A stretch of 64,000 nt of DNA. Source: Pisolithus tinctorius (Eukaryota; Basidiomycota; Agaricomycetes; Boletales; Pisolithaceae). Below are positions 1 to 12,679 of the stretch, one piece after another; positions within the stretch are counted from its first letter, which is position 1, and each line of letters starts with the position of its first letter. Made by a program: the position numbers and the translations under genes. The DNA lies in assembly GCA_024663395.1 (NCBI GenBank), contig JANFAH010000001.1:992001-1056000 (forward strand). The letters run 5' to 3'. The notes beneath the pieces are model-generated. The model saw only the letters and a program-made list of their open reading frames with translations, was not told where the DNA came from and made no database searches.

Positions 1-639
1 AGACGATGCGCGTGGTGGGGAGGGACTTGAGACCTTGAGGGTGGAGGCACTGAGCGACGAAGTGAGGAAGGCAAGGGTAGTAGGTAGGATGAAGAGTAGT
101 TGCGGTCAGAAAATCACAAGTATTTGTTTGTTTGTAGGGATTTACCTATTACACTTATGTCCATATATTGATAGCGACGTTTGATGTGATAGCCTGGAGA
201 ATTCCCAGGGCAAAAATACCTAAGTCACGGGACCATGTTCCAGCTGCACAGTGCCCAGCAGCTCCACGCTTTGTTACGAACGACTGTCATCCTCTCACCT
301 CCCCGTCATCGTCTTCCCGCTCGCCGCCTCTATGCTTCAAGTTTGGACGTGTTGGCTGAACCTGAGCTGGCTCCGTGCCGCTCACTCAGAGCTGCAGCTG
401 ACTTCGTGTCGCTGCAGTTCGTACTCTGTTGACTTTGTGTCACTGAGGTCGCCCCAGCACCACCGCACTGCTAGTGGGGTTCAAGACCTCAAGGAGTTCA
501 TCTTGCCCTTCACCCCAGATCCTCTCCTTCCTGCTCGCAAAGGTATGTTTTATAGCACTATTCCTTCCAGCTGATTCTAAACACCTATGTTCATTCATTA
601 GCGCTGATCTCGTTTCTCTCCTGGGTCACTGTCACTCTG
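1..639. other. No gene recognised
   Basis: Short overlapping open frames only, with no recognisable domain. Around 190-215 a single GCCTGGAGAATTCCCAGG-like motif resembles the unit of the 21-bp minisatellite at 6.4 kb, suggesting the same kind of satellite-derived sequence occurs here as one stray copy. Confidence 0.4.
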
Positions 640-1850
640 CCTAGTATTGCTGTCTGAGGTATGTCTATTGTTAGCAGATGTTGATCCTGACTCATTATTG
701 TTATCAGGTGTGAGGTTTCAATCATCTCGTTCAAATCTGTACTTGTTGCAACTCTTGTTATCAGGTATGAGATTTAAATCATTTCATTTGTCCATACTTG
801 TCATGTCCCTCACCCACCCACTCTGTGCTCTATTGCAGTCTGCAGTAGGTGTATTGTTATCGGCTGTTGATCCCCACCTATCCTTATTATAAGGTATGTG
901 CTGCTGTCGCTTTTTGTTGGACTTACAAATCCGATCACACTCTTTAATATCTAGGTATAAGTTATCTCGTTCATCTCCACTCGACCACTCGCCTCATTCC
1001 ACACCCACCCACTCTGTGTTGAATTGCAGTTTGTGGTAGATATATAGTTATTGACTGTCAATCCTCACTTATCATTGTTATGAGGTATGTCCTCCCTTTG
1101 CATTTCATTGGACCTACAAATCTGATCATGTTCTTTAATATCTAGGTATAAATTATCTCCATCAGTGCTCACCTCATTCCTCACTCACCCACTCCTTGTT
1201 GTATTGCAGTCGGAGGTACATCTATCGTCATCAGGTGTTGGGCTGACTTATTGTCACTATCAGGTATGTGTCAGTCTCTTTTTGTTAGATTTACGAATCC
1301 AATCACCCTCTCTAATATCTAGGTATAAATCATCTTGTTAGTTGGTGCTCGCCTCATTCTTCACCTGGCCAACTGCTATCATAGTCTGAGCTATGGATAT
1401 TGTTACATACTCTTGATCTACAGTTACTGCTGTTATCAGGTATGTCTTGTGGTCTGTTTACATTGATTTACGAATGCGGTCAGCCTCTCATAATCCCTAG
1501 GTACCCATCCCATTTGCTAGCACCTGTCAATCACAGCAGAAATAAAGTTTGATGTCAATGCTCCCAGAACCAAGTTTCTGGTAATGATCTCCTTCCATTC
1601 CTCACCAACTCTGTGCTGTATGTAGTCCAAAGTACCTGTATCGTTGTCAACTTTGTTCACTGTTGTCATCAGGTATGTGTAGTGGTCTCTGTTTGTTGAA
1701 TCTAAGAATATACCTGCTCTAGTTACCAGGTATACATTATCCTGTTCATTGGCACTTGTCTCATTCCTTACCCACTCCATCTGGTACTGTTGTCCAAGGA
1801 GGTATGTTTAAACCTTTTTGTTGAATTTTTGAACATTATGAAATAGATGC
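640..1850. repeat. Degenerate tandem repeat series, ~180-190 bp unit
   Basis: A block recurs six or so times. Each unit has GGTATGT, a TTTTTGTTGGA-like stretch, a TTACRAATCYGATCA-like stretch, then TAATATCTAGGTATAA, then CTCATTCCTCACYCACCCACTC, then TTGCAGT. The CTAGGTATAA-type motif sits near 951, 1142, 1319 and 1497, spacings of 191, 177 and 178 bp, with a last, more diverged unit near 1727. Units are strongly diverged, so this is an old array. Each unit carries sequences that look like splice donors and acceptors, which may mislead gene prediction. Confidence 0.65.
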
Positions 1851-2499
1851 CAAAATAAGGTTTAATGTCAATGCTCCCCAAACCTAATTTCTTGTAGTGA
1901 TCTCATCTGTATTCCAAGGTACCTGTATTGTTATCAACTGTTCACTGACACCTACCATGGTTATTTGTCAAAAGAATATATCACCCTTGAGCTGCTGTCT
2001 GTAGGTTTGACATCAACTTTTTGTTTTTATTATATCTTCTGCTCACAATGACAATGACAGTCCTACTCTATTGGTTGACATGCCGCATTTTTCCTCTGCC
2101 CTGAATGCCAGATTTCCATTCAATTGACCCTTCTCAATAGGATTGTGCAAGCTAGAAGGAAGCAAGGGTGCTAGTGTGAATTAGGTGTGTAGGCTTCTTC
2201 CGGGACCAAATAAATAGCTCAGTAGTGAACATTTCATCCTCCATTTTCTCTTCTTCCTTGCCTTCTTTTCTTCACTCGCTTCAAATCAGGTGTGTAGCCC
2301 TTTGTGCAAGATCATGAATCGTCCACTAACCAATGTTTGGCCTGAACCCAGTCTTTCCTTACCCAGTCGTTCCTTACCTGAATGTCTTGTCCTTTCCATC
2401 TTGCTTGATTTTGCATCAGCAAAGAGTGCGTGGTGACTACGTGTTCCACAGTTCCACTGGCCCACAGATTGACTATGCGTCTACCAGGTCAAATTCATC

Positions 2500-5400
2500 A
2501 TGCCTGCGACTAGGTCATCTGCTGTTACTTTCAAAGTTGGTCCCCCCATTGGTGCCCAGAGGTCAAAGAGAGTCAATCCTACTGTCACTTCGCCCACCAA
2601 AGCCCAACCTTCACATGGTGCAAAGGCCCATCACCGGGTAGTTAAATGTGAGTACAGACCTACTTCCTGTGTCTTGTGTACTACTGTCTCAACTCTTTCC
2701 ATCAGCGCAAGGCGGAAATCAGGATACGATTTCTGAAACACATGAGCCAATGTCAGGGGATGGTGAGGAGTGCCTGGTGTGTAGCACTACCTTTTTTTTT
2801 TTTTTTTTTGCTTACTGACCACTGTTTTCAGAACCGCGAATCCAGCTCTGTAGCTCGACATCCCCCTCTCCAGCCGCGCTCAAGTCATAATTCTTCGCAA
2901 GGGTTGACAGAGAAAGAACATGAGGATCAGTACCTTGACTCCTTCCGGACGAAACAGGTTACACTCCAGAACGGTATGAAGCTTGACTGCGCTGTTGCCC
3001 TTGAGCAGCTATGATTGGGCATCATTTCTATGGAAGATATAGTTGCTGAGCAGGGTTGTGAAAAGTGTAAGTGTGTGATCTATGTATGTGGCTGTATTCC
3101 TTCTCAAGGTTGCCACCAGCTGTTACCCCCAATGACAGTGAAGAGGATGAACAAGCTGTTGAGAGTACAGTGCAAGCTGAAGGTGATCTGGTCTCAGAGG
3201 ACCTGGTGGATCATGATGGTCGCCAAGCTGTTGAAAATATGATGGACTCCGTTCGTCATGATGATGTTGAGCATGAAAGTGCATCAGGTTTGTTTATTTG
3301 ATTAAACTGCATTATTCACATAATTTACATGTGTCATTGAATAGACAGTGATTGGTCAGCTGACCAGAGGCACGACCTTAAACGCGAACAAACCCTGAGA
3401 GAAATCCGCACTGGCAATTATGATACTGATAACCATCCTTCCACTCCCCCTCTCCCTTCTCCATCCTCATCGGAAGAAGAAGATGGAGCTGCTGATACTG
3501 AAGGTGACACTGACAGCTCTGTGACCAGGAGGTGTAGGGAAGCCAAAGGGAAATCTCATGCCCTAGCCAACACATCCTCTGAAGATGAGGATGGACATAG
3601 TGACACTGGAGACCTCCCTGATGGCTTGGAGACGACTGGGATGCATGGGAAACCCAAAGGACAACATCATGCCTTCTGCAAGGTAGTAGTCACACCCTCT
3701 GCGCCTACCCTAGCCAGTGACCTCAGTCAATGCGAGGATACATCCAGTGCAGAAGCAGGCTTACCACACTTCAAACCAGGGCGGCTTCCCTTGGAAGCCA
3801 TACGAAAGGCACAGGCACTTGGCATGCGCACCACTCAAGAAGCCCAGGCGATTGCAGATGAGTATGGCAAGACTCTTGGGTCAATCATGGCTGCTGCTGG
3901 TCTTACCACAAAGGCAACTTGTGCTGAATCTGTGTGGAACATGCATCAGGCTTGGTATGCACATACCAATCCAAAAGCGTCTGCAGGTCAGTACATCCTA
4001 ACTTGTTGCAGTTTCGACTCCACATTGATTCAATTGCAGAGGAAACCAAAGACTACTATAGGCGTCACACCAAGCACTATGAGGACCATAAAGATGAGGA
4101 TGAACATCCTCAACTGTGGGCTGAGATCCGGAAGTATTGGAGTGAGTGTGTCAGTGGGTCCAAAGACATCAGTTCCAAGGCAATGGTGGGCCATGTAATG
4201 GCTTGCCGTGACTCCTTTACACAAGGGGTGGGTAATACCGTTGTGATTGTTTGCTTCTTGAATAACCTCTTGTACAGGCACAAACTTGGTGCAATGTGGA
4301 GGGCATACATGTCTTTGGATGTGTAATTTATAGTGGGAGCAATGAAGCTGCATGCCAATCCCAAGGAATTTTTGCTGGATCCTCCCTTCTCATGCAGCTT
4401 GCGAGTGAGAGGCAGACCGACATAACACAATTATTAGAATACCTGTCCACCATTATCAAGTATGTATAACATATGCCATGTACAATTGCCCACTGACTTT
4501 TCTTTAGGTATAAAATCCTTAACTCTGCTGCTTCGGTGCCTCTTCCCAACTTCAATGTGCTGTCACAACCCCGTTATGACCATGCACTGGGATTAAAACC
4601 TCAAGAATACAGGCGTGATCGCAATTGGCGAGTTTTACCTACAATCATACTCCATAAATTCCATACATCAATAAATCTATTTGATTCATATTCATCCTCT
4701 GAAGTGCTGCCACAGAAGAGAATGGTATCACATGAGGCCAGAGAAATGTTTCTTGGAAGTCATTGCTTGATCTGCTGTATGTTCACCAGTATACCATCAC
4801 TGATTGGCCTGCTGGAGTCCCTGCTGTTGGTCCGGATTTCAATGTCAAATGCCTCAATGCTGATGAACTTCGTGCTCTGACTGTTCCTTTCCTGAAAGAG
4901 TCAATGGGTGCAGATTACCATGCTGAGGCTCCACTAGATGACAAAGAAGACCAAGCTGAATACCTTGTCCCTTTGCCGAATTCATCATTTTACCTCAAGA
5001 AATGGACTGATGGTGAGTTGTTGACACGAAATGGTTGCCCTCACTGACATGAATAATCCAGATCAGATTGAGCTATTTCGCCACAGTGATGCAAGGATGT
5101 GTGACATCCCACTTGTGGTGAACACATTGAACCGGCACCTCCGTGTTCTTTCTGATTCAGATGCATTCATTAAGGCCCTCCCTAAAGGTGACAAGTTTAA
5201 GGAGAGAAGTGCCCCTTCATCTTTCCCTGACCAACCTGTGCAAGGACAAGTGCCATCCAACAGATGTCACCCCTTGCCAGCAGCATCCAACACCCACCGT
5301 ATGACTGTGCCTTCTTTATCCCCAGCTTATAGATCACCCCAGCCACCTGTGCAGCACCATGTGTCTCCCTCAACATCCCACCACACCCGACGACAGCAAT

Positions 5401-5917
5401 CACCATCCTGCACACATCACCCCTCTCCTGCAGGATCACACCACCTGAGGCGAGGGCAATTGCCATCCCATGGACCTCGTTCCACTCAGCCAGCATCCCA
5501 CCACTCCCCTCTCCCTCCTTCATCCCCTGTCGAGGAGTCACCGCAGTCATCTCCACAAGGTCCATCGTTGCATGGTGATCATCACACATATCTTGCTCCA
5601 GCAGCTGCATATCATCATCACCCCCCTTCTGATAACTACTCTCTGACCCCATGTCCTTGCCACCGCCCTTGGCATGAGTCACACAAGCACTATAGAGGAT
5701 ATCAGGACAATGAGAGTGATCATGGTGGTCCTTCACAACAGGGAAGAACTCACCAAAGGTATGTTGCTGGGTAGCCTATGTGTACAATGAGACTAACATG
5801 CACAGTGTGGTTGAATACATTTATCGAAACCCTCCCCACAAGAGACATCGTCGTCATGACTCTGATGACTCTGATGGACGTTCCTATCACACCCATGATC
5901 GACACAACCACTACTAG
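2500..5917 (+). CDS. Multi-exon protein of unknown function with acidic Ser-rich middle and His/Pro-rich C-terminus
   Basis: I do not recognise a named domain. The proposed start is the ATG at 2500 (MPATRSSAVTF); early exons are uncertain. Readable exons follow: an acidic piece at about 3100-3288; a long exon from about 3345 to 3986 containing poly-acidic SSSEEEDG and SSEDEDGHSD stretches and then KPGRLPLEAIRKAQALG and SVWNMHQAWYAH; and EETKDYYRRHTKHYEDHKDEDE near 4040. Next come LLEYLSTIIK, an intron, and YKILNSAASVPLPNFNVL near 4500. An exon at about 4763-5012 joins, by an intron ending CCAG at 5059-5060, to DQIELFRHSDARMC. The last intron starts at GTATGT near 5759 and leads to a His/Arg-rich tail ending at TAG 5917. 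The KPGRLP...NMHQAWYAH pattern is one I associate from memory with multicopy Agaricomycete hypothetical proteins, possibly transposon-linked. Whether all exons join in one frame is not proven. Confidence 0.5.
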
Positions 5918-6360
5918 GCATGTTTTCATCTCAATCATTTGCTTGCTACTGGCTCATGTACACACCAGTTCAACATGTTTGCATCGTTAGCATGTAACTA
6001 TGATACCCTGTGGCTGTATCATCTTCCCCCTGCATATCCTTCCTTTGTGTAATGTCTGCCATCATTCATTTTGTCCATTATCCACCATGGTCTTTTTGTT
6101 ACCATCGTAACTACAATACCCTTACAAGACCATTCATTTTCTCCTCACACCTATGCATATTCAATCTGATAGCATACCCTATCATAAATACAGATTGGAT
6201 TTAGGTGCAAACTGCTATGTGTGAGATAGGAATGTGAAATCCATGGAATGAGACATCCACTAGAGCTATGATGTCCATGTGAAGGGCATGGGGCTCTGCC
6301 CTAGGCTTCAGGGGGAAGAGTTCTCAGTAGCTACCAACATAGACATGCCAGAGTTGGTTA
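5918..6360. other. Spacer, nothing recognised
   Basis: AT-rich spacer between the 3' end of the preceding gene and the 21-bp minisatellite. No conserved frame or RNA gene was seen. Confidence 0.4.
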
Positions 6361-7398
6361 GAGAATCCCCAGGACATAACATGGAAAATCCCCAGCAGTG
6401 CTTGGAGAATCTCCAGAGTGGGTTGGGGAATCCCCAGCATTGCCTGGAGAATCCCCAGCAGTGCTTGGAGAATCCCCAGAGTCAGTTGGAGAATCCCCAG
6501 CATTGCCTGGAGAATCCCCAGAGTGGGTTGGAGAATCCCCAGCATTGCCTGGAGAATCCCCAGCAGTGCTTGGGGAATCCCCAGAGTGGGTTGGAGAATC
6601 CCCAGCATTGCCTGGAGAATCCCCAGAGTCAGTTGGAGAATCCCCAGCATTGCCTGGAGAATCTCCAGAGTGGGTTGGAGAATCCCCAGCATTGCCTGGA
6701 GAATCCCCAGCAGTGCTTGGGGAATCCCCAGAGTGGGTTGGAGAATCCCCAGCATTGCCTGGAGAATCCCCAGGGTCAGTTGGAGAATCCCCAGAGTCAG
6801 TTGGAGAATCCCCAGCAGTGCTTGGAGAATCCCCAGAGTCAGTTGGAGAATCCCCAGCATTGCCTGGAGAATCCCCAGCAGTGCTTGGGGAATCCCCAGA
6901 GTGGGTTGGAGAATCCCCAGGGTCAGTTGGAGAATCCCCAGGGTCAGTTGGAGAATCCCCAGGGTCAGTTGGAGAATCCCCAGAGTCAGTTGGAGAATCC
7001 CCAGCAGTGCTTGGAGAATCCCCAGAGTCAGTTGGAGAATCCCCAGGGTCAGTTGGAGAATCCCCAGAGTCAGTTGGAGAATCCCCAGCAGTGCTTGGAG
7101 AATCCCCAGCATTGCCTGGAGAATCCCCAGCAGTGCTTGGAGAATCCCCAGATTGGGTGGGAGAATCCCCAGCATTGCCTGGAGAATCCCCAGAGTGGGT
7201 TGGAGAATCCCCAGCAGTGCTTGGGGAATCCCCAGAGTCAGTTGGAGAATCCCCAGCATTGCCTGGAGAATCCCCAGCAGTGCTTGGAGAATCCCCAGGT
7301 CATAGCTTGGAGAATCCCCAGAGTCAGTTGGAGAATCCTCAGTAGCACTTGGAGAATCCCCAGCAGTGCTTGGAGAATCCCCAGGACATAGCTTGGAG
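6361..7398. repeat. 21-bp minisatellite, ~48 units, open in several frames
   Basis: Each unit is a constant 13-mer GGAGAATCCCCAG followed by an 8-nt variable cassette: CAGTGCTT, CATTGCCT, AGTGGGTT, AGTCAGTT or GGTCAGTT. Because 21 is divisible by three, three plus-strand frames and at least one minus frame stay open for about 300 codons and would encode 7-residue repeats such as ENPQ+QCL, HCL, SGL, SQL or GQL. These open frames follow from the period, and no gene is implied. Both array edges are marked by the same longer unit, GAGAATCCCCAGGACATA, at about 6361 and 7374. Near the 3' edge two units are irregular in length. Confidence 0.9.
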
Positions 7399-7419
7399 AG
7401 CCTCTAGAGACAGGAGTTG

Positions 7420-7865
7420 GCTGGGAAATTCCAAGCATTACCTGGAGGATCTGCTGCATACCCTGTGGATCCCCAGAGTGGGTGGGAAAATTCCATTAAG
7501 ACCTGGACAATCTTTGACTTGTATGCAATGGCCAAGACTGGAGATCACTGAAGGCTTGGGAAGCATGGTGAAAGTATGTCTGCTGTGCCTGGGCAATCAC
7601 CATCACCAAGTATATTCTACTCCCTCCATCAGATGTCACCAGTCTTTCCTTAGTGGTCTATGGCCATGCTTTTTCACATATTGTATAGAGTGCTCAGATC
7701 AGATGCCATGGAAATAGGTACTTGGCATGATACACACTCCTGTCAGCAACATGGAGACTCCAAATCATTTTGATTGATCCTTCATGCTGTGATGGTGGTC
7801 TATTTGAACTGGGGGTTCCCATGATCATCTTAGAAAAGGTCTGTTTGGGCTGGATGCCCTGGGAC
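7420..7865. other. Spacer between minisatellites
   Basis: No domain-bearing frame. Scattered single motifs resembling the two neighbouring minisatellites (ATCCCCAGAGTGGG near 7469) suggest decayed repeat units. Confidence 0.35.
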
Positions 7866-8338
7866 CAGGTCCATTCAGGCTGGGGAATCCCCCAGGATGC
7901 ACTGGGAACAGGTCCATTCAGGCTGGAGAATCCCCCAGGATGTACAGGGAACAGGTCCATTTAGGCTGGGGAATCCCCCAGCATGCCCAGAGACCAGGTC
8001 CATTTAGGCTGGAGAATCCCCCAGGATGTACAGGGAACAGGTCCATTTAGGCTGGGGAATCCCCCAGCATGCCCAGAGAACAGGTCCATTTGGGCTGGGG
8101 AATCCCCCAGCATGCCCAGAGAACAGGTCCATTTAGGCTGGAGAATCCCCCAGCATGCCCAGAGAACAGGTCCATTTAGCCTGGGGAATCCCCCAGCATG
8201 CCCTGGGAACAGGTCCATTTAGGCTGGAGAATCCCCCAGCATGCCCAGAGAACAGGTCCATTTAGCCTGGGGAATCCCCCAGCATGCCCTGGGAACAGGT
8301 CCATTTAGGCTGGAGAATCCCCCAGGATACCCAGGACA
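7866..8338. repeat. 43-bp minisatellite, 11 units, constant period
   Basis: The motif CAGGTCCATTTAGGCTGG followed by GGAATCCCCCAGCATGCCC recurs. Starts checked directly lie at 7866, 7909, 7952, 7995 and 8296, all exact multiples of 43, so eleven units fit with no net length change. Variation is by substitution only (GGATG or GCATG, TACAGG or CCCAGA). The shared GGRGAATCCCCCAG core links it to the adjacent 21-bp array, suggesting common ancestry of the two satellites. Confidence 0.9.
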
Positions 8339-8339
8339 T

Positions 8340-9800
8340 AGGTCTATTAACCCACTGGGGAAAGCCCCATTTGGACCCCAGGCACTCTGTTATAGATGTA
8401 ATAATCCTGGAGAAAGTCCATGTCTGACACCTTGCTCTGGAGAATCTCCAGGGCCTGGCAAATCTCCAGCAGTCACTGGGAATACCCAGGTGGTCAACAC
8501 CTACTAGGTGGATACATCTATAAGAATATATGAACCTAATAGGTCCCCTGGGGGGGGTGACTGAAGTGGACAGATCACGTGTCCATACCAAATCTGTCAT
8601 CCAAACAGATCAACATATTGTCTGTCCACACCGTGGGGACTTCTCCTCTACCTGGATGCTGACTGACCTCTAGATAAGGGAATGGCTGATTTTCTTGATG
8701 TCTGGGCATGCTTCTGCTTGCCTGCCTGTATGCCATGATGCCTTCCAGACAGGTCATTGACACTTTGTGAAATTTTCTTTGAGGCGCTCCTCTCTGCCAA
8801 CCCCCACCACTAGCCACCCACCATCCCCTAGGTTCCTGCACCCTCAGATATATCATGGCACCTTCGTGCATACTCTCCAAGTCGAGGTGAGTTGTTGACA
8901 CAAGCTGCTGAACACATCAGTCACTGGACCTCTAACAGACTGCAACAGACACCTCTGTATTCATTGACTACCAGGTAAGTTGCAAGATATCGTTTGTTGC
9001 AAACACCAGCTAACAGCCATCCAGTGCACAACCAACCATGACAGCACATACCACTACTTCGACTTTGAGTTCACCAACATCCACCACCTCGGCGAGCACC
9101 CCCACATCCTCGTTGACACCCCCATGCCCCATCCTTTGTCACCATCATAGGCAGCTCAACAAATACTGTATATCATGTGCATATACTCTCTGTTTTGAGT
9201 TTGTATGCGCCACTATTTACCCACACACCTACAGACACAGTTTCTTTATAAGTGTACTCGGACCAATGTTTGGTTTTGCGACCCGCTTGTGCCACCAGAA
9301 GCTGATGCCACTAACCGGCTGAACCTCATGTCCATGCTCGTGCTACGGGCCCGCTCGGGCAGCTCACGCTCAAGGGTGCCTTGGAACATATTCAGGAGCT
9401 AGCCAGGAGGGTGGTGAATGTGTGGGCGACGAACGGAAAGTGCATTATATGTGAGAACTGCAGTAGGGAGAGTACCCGGGGGAGGTTGCATAGTGCTTTT
9501 GTATTATGCCTACAGATGAATTCAAACAATCCTATATTATAATTGTATCAGTGAGACCATCTGGCTGGATGACGACTGGAGAAGGGACAAGTGACATAGC
9601 ATCTGTCTGTACTAGGGCCACCAAGGCTGGCTGGAGTCCAGTCAGCGTCAGAGAAGCGCGGCATTACATAAGTTACCTCGACGAAGGCAGACCACCTGTC
9701 GAAGTACGTTCTATATACGGTCCAGTTGTCTGCCCGTACAGTACCCGGTACCAGACAAAATCTCGTTTCCGCAGTGAGTGTTTGGTGCCCTGCACGTGAT
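8340..9800. other. No gene recognised
   Basis: Only short frames. A CT-rich pyrimidine stretch at 9040-9140 encodes low-complexity Thr/Ser/Pro if read. The frame at 9506-9799 has no recognised domain. G8 occurs near 8552. Confidence 0.35.
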
Positions 9801-9809
9801 GGCCATAAC

Positions 9810-12330
9810 AGCTCATCTTACTGTTGAATAGTATATGCCAACTCGCTTCTAGCATCGTTGAACACCCAGCAATACCTTCAATCCCAGAGTACAGAAACCT
9901 GAGTAGATCTACACATCGATGCTATCGACTTCGCGGACCCCGCAGAAGCTTTCGGGGCAGGGAGAGGGTTCAAAGGATGGAGAAAGGCAGTTCGGGGTAC
10001 AAGAAGATTCTCTGTTGATGTCACGGCCGATCCGACACTTGATTAAACTACAGCCTTATAAAGAGAGAGCGAGGTATAACTCTATCACCTATCGTATCCA
10101 CCTCTTGTAATAGCGAGTTAGCCGAGATGAACGTTGATCTGGTTCAGAGTGCTGTGGTGGGGCTATGGATGGCATCGGACAAAAGGGTTTCCTTTACTTT
10201 CCTTCCATCCTTTCGTCTGTACCTTTTATTACCATTTAATTTCCGTCGGTTTGAATTTCTTCTGGCTTATTTGGTCGTCGCGACTCTCAAGTCTCAAGCG
10301 GTTCATTAGTTCACGGGATTCAAGTGAATCTCGTACGTATTCCGGTGTATGTCCGTGCAGAACGAATGGCTTGCGTATAAGTACCATATTTATATGTAGG
10401 ACGTAGGAGAAGGCCTTCAGGATAATCTACCTCTACCGATGCAAGATCGGAGTGCGACCGTGGTCGTTGCTTGTTGAATTAGGTCCCAATCCTCAGTACA
10501 TCACGTTCCGGTCATGACAAAGTCCGTGCCTGTGATCCAGGATCGCAAGTACAGAACCACTCGTACACAGGCACTGAAACTCCACGCCGCGCATACATGA
10601 TGTTCGTAAACCAAACCGGCCTATGAAGCAATCTTCGTTCTCTGGGCATCTCCCTCGTTCCTTCGCTGTCGGCCGTCGCCGAACAACATCAACAACGAGA
10701 AACAGCTATAAATTCGTCGACCCAAGCAATTGAGTCGTCCGCCATCTTGTTTTCCTCCCGCCGCCTCGAATCTCGATACACATGACGAACCCTCTACACC
10801 GCTGCTTTGCTGCGTTGATTGACCAAGTCATACCTCATGTACCTCCTGGCAAACCATCCGCGTTACTGCCAGGTTCAGTGTTTCCCCAACGCCTAGTCTT
10901 GTGTTCTAATAAGTTGGACACAGGCCCGCGCCGCATTGCGGTGACCAGAAAACGAACTGCTTGACATCAGGTGCAAAGGTGAGCATCGACTACAATGTTA
11001 TATTCTGGTTGTCCACTCAATGCTTCCCTCGCCGAACATACAGGTGCGTCTTCAACACAAACATGTGTCAGATCATGTGTGATTGTAAGCGGCTTCCTCC
11101 ACCGCTAGATGGAGGATAGAGATCTTAACATGCTCATGGAACATCTCCTAGCTTTGATGATGATGATGAATCAGTCGTCTGACAGTTTACCGCAGCGCCG
11201 TGGCTACTGACATGCACTCCATCTCTGCCATGCCGGGACACCCATATCAAAGCAAGGACTACGCTCCCTAGTGTGAATATGGATGGACTTACCCAATCAT
11301 ATTCACTGGAGCAGTTGTTCACACAGCGTGCTTTCTCGCAATTAGGATTCGTGGATCTGGTCAGCACGCTCGGCGCTGAGCGGGGCTTACCGTTCCTCGA
11401 CACCTTCATAATGGTCGAAATAAGGTCGACGACGCGATGTGAATGACTCATCTGTAACTCGTCTGAGGGCAGTTGACTTCGTTCACGCAAAGGAGGTATG
11501 TGTTGGCTTCTGCAACAGTGGTTACATAGCTGACAAGCCAACCCTTTGTGAAACCTTTGCAGTTCCCTGCGACCATCACGATGATATCAATGATGACGTC
11601 AGTGCTAGCTTATTGGCCCGCCACGGCGGACCACGCGAGAGTTGGGAGGCGAGTGCAGAGCAGCAGAGTACGGGGGATAATGGTAGAGGAAACACAAACC
11701 TAGTGAATGATGGATCGTGTGTCAAATGTAAGCTTTTCTGTTGCGTCGCCCGTCGTCTTGAACATGTCTGAAGATGTTGTGATCAGTGTACGTACCTGTT
11801 CGAGAACTGCGTGCGGACGAATTGAGAAGAAATCCTTCAAGAGTGAAACATCTTAAAGATAAGAAAGCGTACCATTGATAGCACATATCAAGGTAGTGGA
11901 ATCGAAGTTTGAGTGGGCCACAGAGGATGGACGCATCCTCGTTGTTAGCGGATGCTCCACTCCACGTACGTGTTCTCACCTTACCACTCCCAACGTAGGA
12001 TCTAAGTTCGACTGCGACAGTGTACTTACCTGTTTACTGCGACCAAATTTAGTGGCTGAGTGGAGGGACAGGATAGGGTAGTTGTCGGAGACGGTGAGGA
12101 GTTGGACTGGCGTCGGAGGGACAAACACGTACACACAAGGCTACGTCATGCAAAATGCTCGACCTGAATTATGTAACTCAGCGTTTCCGCTGGCACGATT
12201 ATGTAATGGTATATACCAGCCCTTCGAATATCTTTCATTTCAGTTTGACTTGCATCGCTACTGGTAGCGTGCGCCAAGCCGCTGTGTTTAGGCAGGACCA
12301 AGACAGGTATAAATTCCAGGTACCCTCATC
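9810..12330. repeat. Dispersed repeat family, copy I
   Basis: This block aligns by eye with 28,880-31,070 along its length. Shared landmarks in the same order: TAGTATATGCCAACTCGCTTC near 9832, CATCGACTTCGCGGACC near 9920, GGATGGCATCGGACAAAAGG near 10,167, CATCAACAACGAGAAACAGC then TATAAATTC near 10,709, GCGACCAAATTTAGTGG near 12,040, GGGACAAACACGTACACAC near 12,118. A subset recurs at 12.68-13.55, 36.93-38.15, 45.63-46.10, 50.20-51.23 and 53.95-55.07 kb. No protein domain was seen. The TATAAATTC core could be a promoter of an LTR or of a lost gene. Confidence 0.6.
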
Positions 12331-12679
12331 GTCATACTTGTTCTGTGACCTCGTCAACTTGCATCACGATGTTCTGGATCTCGACGAGCCTCTGCTCTTC
12401 AACCATCATCCCAGAGAAGTGCACTCCACGTAGCACAGTAGGAATTATGTCCCCCAATTTGTATCACTGTTGATGGAGTGGAGATTTTAACGTGCGTATG
12501 ATGAACTGCTGGTGTGTCCAGGTTAATCCAACCTCGTCTGTCATCCCGTCCCACACCATAGCTCTTCGGTGCCGCATCCACAGGAGGGCCTGTGGGCTTG
12601 AATAGGTGCGTGCCTCGCTGGGAGCGTGCTAGCTTATATGTTTGGTTCTCACTTTCAACGATTTGTTCCAGCGATCCCA

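Noticed and set aside
6279..7391. 370-codon open frame of ENPQ-type repeats, and 311/315/295-codon frames in other frames
   Set aside because: All follow from the 21-bp period being a multiple of three; no start context, intron structure or non-repeat domain supports a protein.
6361..8338. CRISPR array
   Set aside because: Units are head-to-tail without unique spacers, and the genome is clearly eukaryotic.
11134..11541. 135-codon minus-strand frame in repeat copy I and its counterpart at 29,839-30,237
   Set aside because: The two frames diverge with indels that are not multiples of three and show no conserved domain; treated as non-coding repeat sequence.
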